Shown piece by piece: positions 59,422 to 64,000 of a stretch of 64,000 nt of DNA (position 1 is the stretch's first letter; every line of letters starts with the position of its first letter). The translations under genes were made by a program, and so were the position numbers. A model generated the notes under the pieces. It had not been told where the DNA came from. It did not search any database and worked only from the letters and a program-made list of their open reading frames with translations. This DNA is from Shewanella ulleungensis (GTDB lineage Bacteria > Pseudomonadota > Gammaproteobacteria > Enterobacterales > Shewanellaceae), in assembly GCF_014648315.1 (NCBI RefSeq), contig NZ_BMQW01000002.1:496001-560000 (forward strand). The letters are read 5' to 3'.

Positions 59422-62277
59422 TTGAAATTACATTTAAAAAAATGGTTATTGGCTAGTGCCATCAGTGCTGCTCTTGCAGGTTGCGCATATGACGGACAAC
59501 AAACATTATCATTACCTCAAGGTGTCAGCTTAATTGAAGCCGTTACCCAGACAGAAAATCAAGTCAGTATCCCCTATAAAAAGTACCAACTTGCGAATGG
59601 CTTAACAGTGATTTTGCATCAAGACAAGTCAGACCCTTTAGTGCATGTTGACGTGACTTATCATGTAGGTTCAGCCCGTGAACTTGCTGGTCGCAGTGGA
59701 TTTGCCCATTTATTTGAACACATGATGTTCCAAGGCTCTGAGCATGTTGCAGACGAGCAGCATTTCAAAGTAGTGACTGAGTCTGGTGGCACACTTAACG
59801 GCACCACCAATACTGACCGCACTAACTATTTTGAAACTGTGCCGAGTAATCAACTCGAAAAAATGCTCTGGCTAGAGTCAGACCGTATGGGTTTTTTATT
59901 GCCCGCATTAACCGACAAAAAATTTGAAGTACAACGCGAAACCGTTAAGAACGAACGTGCCCAACGCATCGATAACCGCCCTTATGGCCGTTTAAATGAA
60001 CGCTTCAACCAAGCGCTTTATCCCGCGGGTCATCCCTATTCTTGGCCTGTTATTGGTTGGCCAGAAGATTTAGATCGTGCTACAGCAAACGATGTTAAGC
60101 ATTTCTTCCAGCGTTGGTATGGGCCTAACAATGCCACATTGACGATTGGCGGTGACTTTGATGAAGCGCAAACCTTAGCCTGGATTAACCAATACTTTGG
60201 TGAGATCCCGCGCGGACCTGAAGTCAAACCAGACGAAAAAACGTCAGTGACATTAGATAAAACTCGTTATATTTCAATGGAAGATAAAGTCCATTTACCG
60301 TTACTTTATATTGGTTTTCCAACCGTGTATGCCCAACATCCAGATGAAGCCGCGCTCGACTTGTTGGCCAATATCTTAGGAGGCGGTAAAACCTCGTTGA
60401 TTTATAAAAATTTAGTTAAAGAAGGTTTTGCTGTACAAGCAGGTGTCAGCCATCCTTGCCAAGAGCTTGCATGCCAGTTGTCCTTGTATGCTGTTGCTAA
60501 CCCAGCTAAAGGCGGAAATCTCGCTGATATTGAAACCAAGGTTAACCAAACGATTGCTGAGTTTGAACAACGTGGCGTTACCGATGACGATTTACAAAAA
60601 GTCAAAGTACAATTTGAAGCGGATACCATTTTTGGCATGCAAAGCGTGCAAGGTAAAGTGTCGACATTAGCTGCCAACCAAACTTTTTTTGGCCAACCTG
60701 ATATGGTTGCCTCTGATTTGGCTCGATATGCGAATGTGACTAAAGCTGATGTCATGCGAGTGTTTAAGACTTACATCAAAAACAAACCTATGGTGGTCAT
60801 GAGCATAGTGCCAGAAGGGCAAACGCAATTAATTGCTCATGCTGATAACTTTGAGCCGCCGGTGTTGCCGATTGCACAAGATGCGGTAACGGGATTAACA
60901 GACACCGCATTTGCTAAGTCATCTTTTGACCGCAATAACATGCCAACATCTTCGGCTGCGCCTTCACTTACCGTGCCACAACTTTGGCAAGCCAAACTTG
61001 AAAATGGCATTAATGTGATGGGGACCGAAAGTAATGAAACTCCAACGGTAGAGCTATTAGTTTACCTAAACGGAGGCCATCGCTTAGCCACGCTCGACAA
61101 AGCTGGAGTGGCAGATTTAACCGCTTCAATGTTAAATGAGTCAAGCCTTAAGCGCAGCAGCGAAGAGCTTGCCGGTGCATTAGACATGCTAGGCTCAACC
61201 ATTAGCTTTGGTGCGAGTCGTGAACAAAGCTACATAAAAGTGTCTAGCTTAACTGAAAATCTAGATGCAACCTTAGCATTGGTTGAAGAGCGTTTATTTA
61301 GCCCAGGTTTTTTACAAGCAGATTTTGACCGTGTAAAGCAGCAAGCAATACAAGGCTTACAACATCAGTTATCAGATCCCAACTATGTTGCCAGTAGTGG
61401 ATTTAATGCGTTACTTTACGGTCGTCAAAGCCCAATGGGTATTAGCAGTAACGGTACGTTAACATCGTTATCGGCAATAACTTTGGATGATGTAAAGCAG
61501 TATTATCAGCAGCAATATCGTGCAGGTAATGCGCAAATGGTCGTGGTGTCAGATTTAAACCAACAGCAAGTATTGCCTAAACTGTCAGTATTTTCACAAT
61601 GGCAAGGTGATGCAACAAAAGTGGCTACGTTACCTGCTGTTCCTGTGCACCCAAAAAACACCATTTATTTAATCGATAAACCAGGTGCTGCACAATCGGT
61701 CATTACCATTGGCAAAACATCATTAATCTACGATGCAACAGGCGATTACTTTAAGGCTTACCTAATGAATTATCCATTAGGTGGTGCTTTTAATAGCCGG
61801 ATTAACTTGAACTTGCGTGAAGACAAAGGCTACACCTACGGCGCAAGAACCCAGTTTAATGGCGCCGAGGATTCGGGTGAGTTTATGGCTTATGCCAGTG
61901 TGCGTAGTGATGTTACAGCCAATGCGTTAGTCGAGTTTGTCAACGAGATCAAAGCATATCAAGCAAATGGCATGACTGACGATGAGTTAAACTTTATGCG
62001 CAGCTCTATTGCACAAAGCCAGGCACTTGAATACGAAACACCGTATCAAAAAGCGGGATTTTTGCGGATGATTCAACGTTATCAGCTCGATAAAAACTTT
62101 ACCCAAAAGCAAGATGAAATCGTCAACACTACCTCGACAAAAGAGTTAAACCAACTTGCGAGTAAGTTATTGAATATTGAAGATATGATTATGCTAATTG
62201 TCGGCGATAAAGCCAGCGTAGAGCCGAGTTTACGTTCACTGGGATATCAGGTTGAAACACTAACACTTGCTGACTAG
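59422..62277 (+). CDS. M16 (insulinase-type) zinc peptidase, lipoprotein
   Basis: A 951-residue predicted envelope lipoprotein. The signal peptide ends in lipobox LAGC with the lipidated cysteine at residue 21. Two M16 halves follow. The first has the zinc motif HLFEHMMFQG (HxxEH, about residue 98) and the downstream glutamate in VKNERAQR. The second, from about residue 525, lacks HxxEH, as in most pitrilysin-like pairs. The best start is the TTG at 59422, with AGGAAGGA 7 bases before it; an upstream TTG in frame at 59383 would spoil the signal peptide. It probably degrades peptides or misfolded proteins in the periplasm. Confidence 0.92.
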   Translation: MKLHLKKWLLASAISAALAGCAYDGQQTLSLPQGVSLIEAVTQTENQVSIPYKKYQLANGLTVILHQDKSDPLVHVDVTYHVGSARELAGRSGFAHLFEHMMFQGSEHVADEQHFKVVTESGGTLNGTTNTDRTNYFETVPSNQLEKMLWLESDRMGFLLPALTDKKFEVQRETVKNERAQRIDNRPYGRLNERFNQALYPAGHPYSWPVIGWPEDLDRATANDVKHFFQRWYGPNNATLTIGGDFDEAQTLAWINQYFGEIPRGPEVKPDEKTSVTLDKTRYISMEDKVHLPLLYIGFPTVYAQHPDEAALDLLANILGGGKTSLIYKNLVKEGFAVQAGVSHPCQELACQLSLYAVANPAKGGNLADIETKVNQTIAEFEQRGVTDDDLQKVKVQFEADTIFGMQSVQGKVSTLAANQTFFGQPDMVASDLARYANVTKADVMRVFKTYIKNKPMVVMSIVPEGQTQLIAHADNFEPPVLPIAQDAVTGLTDTAFAKSSFDRNNMPTSSAAPSLTVPQLWQAKLENGINVMGTESNETPTVELLVYLNGGHRLATLDKAGVADLTASMLNESSLKRSSEELAGALDMLGSTISFGASREQSYIKVSSLTENLDATLALVEERLFSPGFLQADFDRVKQQAIQGLQHQLSDPNYVASSGFNALLYGRQSPMGISSNGTLTSLSAITLDDVKQYYQQQYRAGNAQMVVVSDLNQQQVLPKLSVFSQWQGDATKVATLPAVPVHPKNTIYLIDKPGAAQSVITIGKTSLIYDATGDYFKAYLMNYPLGGAFNSRINLNLREDKGYTYGARTQFNGAEDSGEFMAYASVRSDVTANALVEFVNEIKAYQANGMTDDELNFMRSSIAQSQALEYETPYQKAGFLRMIQRYQLDKNFTQKQDEIVNTTSTKELNQLASKLLNIEDMIMLIVGDKASVEPSLRSLGYQVETLTLAD

Positions 62278-62299
62278 TTACACACTTGATACGCTCCGA

Positions 62300-62334
62300 G
62301 TTAACACTGGCACTTGAAACACGCCAGTGTTAAC
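62300..62334 (+). terminator. Hairpin 1 after the M16 gene
   Basis: A perfect 12-bp stem (GTTAACACTGGC / GCCAGTGTTAAC) with an 11-base loop, 22 bases past the stop. No U-tail follows, so it may protect mRNA ends or act with the next hairpin. Confidence 0.5.
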
Positions 62335-62345
62335 CTCATATTATT

Positions 62346-62371
62346 AAGCCAGTGGCTATGCTTGCTGGCTT
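62346..62371 (+). terminator. Intrinsic terminator 2 after the M16 gene
   Basis: A 7-8 bp stem (AAGCCAG / CTGGCTT) with a 12-base loop and a TTTTTT tail. Confidence 0.7.
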
Positions 62372-62462
62372 TTTTTAATGTCATTGACCAAACTAATAAC
62401 TATCGTTCGTATTAGCTCATCAACGTCGGTCATTAAATAATTTGAACGGCTTAGGCCTTATT

Positions 62463-62488
62463 AACGGTAACCGCAGTGTGTTGCCGTT
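62463..62488 (+). terminator. Terminator-like hairpin upstream of gshA
   Basis: A 9-bp stem with one G-U pair (AACGGTAAC / GTTGCCGTT), an 8-base loop and TTTATTTTATTT after it. It lies 136 bases before gshA, so it is either a third stop signal or a leader element. Confidence 0.5.
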
Positions 62489-62624
62489 TTTATTTTATTT
62501 AGCGTAGTTAGCACGATGCCTAGCTCACGTAGAGATACATTTTTTGCGAATTTAGTAACAATATCCTTTATTATCAGGTCTAGCTGTTTACTCGCAATGC
62601 GAATCCATAAAAGAGAGTAATAAA

Positions 62625-64000
62625 TTGAAGTCTTTCAATGAAAAAGTCGAACACTTAAGCGACACTCAAGGCCGAGAGGCATTATTGGGCATGTTACGTG
62701 GTATTGAGCGTGAAGCATTGCGTATTGATGAAAACGGTCACTTAGCTCAAGACGAACACCCACAAGGGCTTGGTTCGGCATTAACCAACTCGCGGATCAC
62801 CACAGATTATAGTGAAGCATTACTTGAATTTATTACTCCAGTTAGCAAAAGTATCGATGATTTACTTGAAGGCTTAACCCAAACACATGCATACAGCGTG
62901 CGTAATCTTAATGGTCAAAAATTATGGCCTGTAAGCATGCCTTGTTTTGTCGGTGACGTATCTACTATTCCGGTTGCGCGTTATGGCACTTCAAATACCG
63001 GCAAGATGAAAACCTTATACCGTAAAGGATTAACTCACCGTTATGGTGCACTAATGCAAATTATTGCAGGAGTGCATTTCAACTTTTCGGTATCAAATGA
63101 CTTATGGCAACGTTTGTATGACGACAAGATTGCTAACGGTAATGGCGCCGCGTGTTGCAGTAAAAGCATCACTTTTGATGATTTTGTTTCAGAGTCTTAT
63201 TTTGGAATGATCCGTAATTACCGCCGCCTGGTGTGGGTGTTGCCGTATTTATTTGGTTCATCGCCTGCGCTGTGTAGTTCGTTTATTAAAGATCAAGATG
63301 TCGACTTTGAGTTTGAAAAAACAGGAAAAGGGACATTATATTTGCCATATGCAACCTCGTTGCGTATGAGTGATTTAGGTTATACAAACAAAGAGCAAGA
63401 CACGCTTAACATCAGCTATAACTCTTTACCAGAATATCTCGAGGGTGTTGGCGCCGCGATTAAGATGCCATCGAAAAAGTTTGCCCAAATTGGTGTTAAC
63501 GTTGATGGTGAGTTTCGTCAACTAAACAGTAATATTTTGCAAATCGAAAACGAATTTTATGCGCCAATTCGTGCAAAACGTGTGACCAAAAAAGGCGAAA
63601 AGCCTTCGCAAGCATTGGCTCGTGCAGGGGTTGAATACATCGAAGTGCGCGCACTAGATGTTAACCCGTTTAGTCCAGTCGGTATCGATGCCACACAAGT
63701 GCGCTTCCTCGACTTATTTTTATTATACTGTTTATTGTCACCTTCTGAAGATACTGATGATGTCGGCGAAGCAGAAATCGCAGCTAACTTAAAAGCGGTG
63801 GTATTAGAAGGGCGCAAGCCAGGGCTAATGTTACAACGTAATGGTCAAGCTATAGGCTTAAAGACGTGGATGCATGAATTGTTTGCTCAATTATCTACTC
63901 TAGCGGTATTACTAGATGGCGATGATAGCCATGCCTATCAAACCGCGTTGAGCACATGGAAAGAAGCTATTGACGACCCAGATAAAACTTTATCGGGCCG
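62625..64000 (+). CDS. gshA: Glutamate-cysteine ligase, N-terminal part
   Basis: Catalyses the first step of glutathione synthesis. The frame runs from a TTG at 62625 to the window end (458 codons), so the C-terminal part is missing. Motifs of the E. coli type enzyme are GMLRGIEREALRID, TTDYSEALLEFITPV, MPCFVGDVSTIPVARYGTSN, YRKGLTHRYGALMQIIAGVH, and YIEVRALDVNPFSPVGID. The TTG is preceded by a GAGAG site, and no in-frame ATG fits the family start; E. coli gshA also uses TTG. Confidence 0.96.
   Translation, partial: MKSFNEKVEHLSDTQGREALLGMLRGIEREALRIDENGHLAQDEHPQGLGSALTNSRITTDYSEALLEFITPVSKSIDDLLEGLTQTHAYSVRNLNGQKLWPVSMPCFVGDVSTIPVARYGTSNTGKMKTLYRKGLTHRYGALMQIIAGVHFNFSVSNDLWQRLYDDKIANGNGAACCSKSITFDDFVSESYFGMIRNYRRLVWVLPYLFGSSPALCSSFIKDQDVDFEFEKTGKGTLYLPYATSLRMSDLGYTNKEQDTLNISYNSLPEYLEGVGAAIKMPSKKFAQIGVNVDGEFRQLNSNILQIENEFYAPIRAKRVTKKGEKPSQALARAGVEYIEVRALDVNPFSPVGIDATQVRFLDLFLLYCLLSPSEDTDDVGEAEIAANLKAVVLEGRKPGLMLQRNGQAIGLKTWMHELFAQLSTLAVLLDGDDSHAYQTALSTWKEAIDDPDKTLSG

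Larger units (their letters stand above)
62278..62624. other. Intergenic region with three tandem hairpins before gshA
   Basis: Three stem-loops in a row (62300-62334, 62346-62371, 62463-62488), listed separately, followed by an AT-rich stretch that must contain the gshA promoter. Confidence 0.6.

Overview
The window is a stretch of ordinary gammaproteobacterial chromosome, most likely from a marine Shewanella (or a very close relative). The reasons are the moderately AT-rich base composition, the gene order rlmD-relA-mazG-pyrG-eno-ftsB-ispDF-truD-surE-pcm-nlpD-rpoS / mutS / recA-alaS-csrA-tRNA(Ser/Arg), barA divergent from rlmD, a RibBX-type riboflavin gene, and an oadGAB sodium-pump operon. 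No phage, transposon, plasmid origin or CRISPR array is visible.

Layout. 1-6.2 kb (minus): a truncated periplasmic beta-propeller sensor, a NYN-domain protein and a two-gene RND efflux system. 6.5-9.7 kb (minus): an unrecognised periplasmic coiled-coil protein and ettA. 9.9-17.5 kb (plus): glyA, then the nrdR-ribD-ribE-ribBX-ribH-nusB-thiL-pgpA cluster (riboflavin and thiamine cofactors, with nusB and nrdR embedded). 17.5-25.6 kb (minus): an orphan membrane-anchored protein, SOS-controlled recN, an AEC transporter, a small ORF, a DUF416 gene and barA. 25.7-40 kb (plus): rlmD to rpoS, covering stringent response, CTP and isoprenoid synthesis, glycolysis, cell division and the stationary-phase sigma factor. 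40.1-42.7 kb: mutS (minus), convergent to rpoS. 43-49 kb: recA, alaS, csrA and a six-gene tRNA-Ser/tRNA-Arg array. 49-52.3 kb: oadGAB. 52.6-57.3 kb: a NrtABC-like ABC transporter with an outer-membrane porin gene. 57.3-64 kb: a dicarboxylate symporter (minus), a YqaA-like membrane protein, a large M16 lipoprotein peptidase, and the 5' part of gshA.

The most striking observation is recA. Its promoter and LexA operator are intact and almost identical in layout to those of E. coli, but the reading frame is only 287 codons. A clean in-frame gap of 67 residues after codon 156 removes both DNA-binding loops (L1 and L2) and the ATP sensor glutamine. Either the strain has a defective RecA or the assembly is wrong at this point. 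The recX and lysC genes, which I recall in this neighbourhood in relatives, are also absent. A second point of interest is the leader of the nitrate-type ABC operon, which has a sigma-54-like promoter and a terminator-like hairpin before the first gene, suggesting nitrogen control plus transcription attenuation. A third is the RibBA homologue, which lacks the zinc cysteines of GTP cyclohydrolase II (the known RibBX variant).

Identifications rest on recognising conserved motifs by eye; no database search was run.
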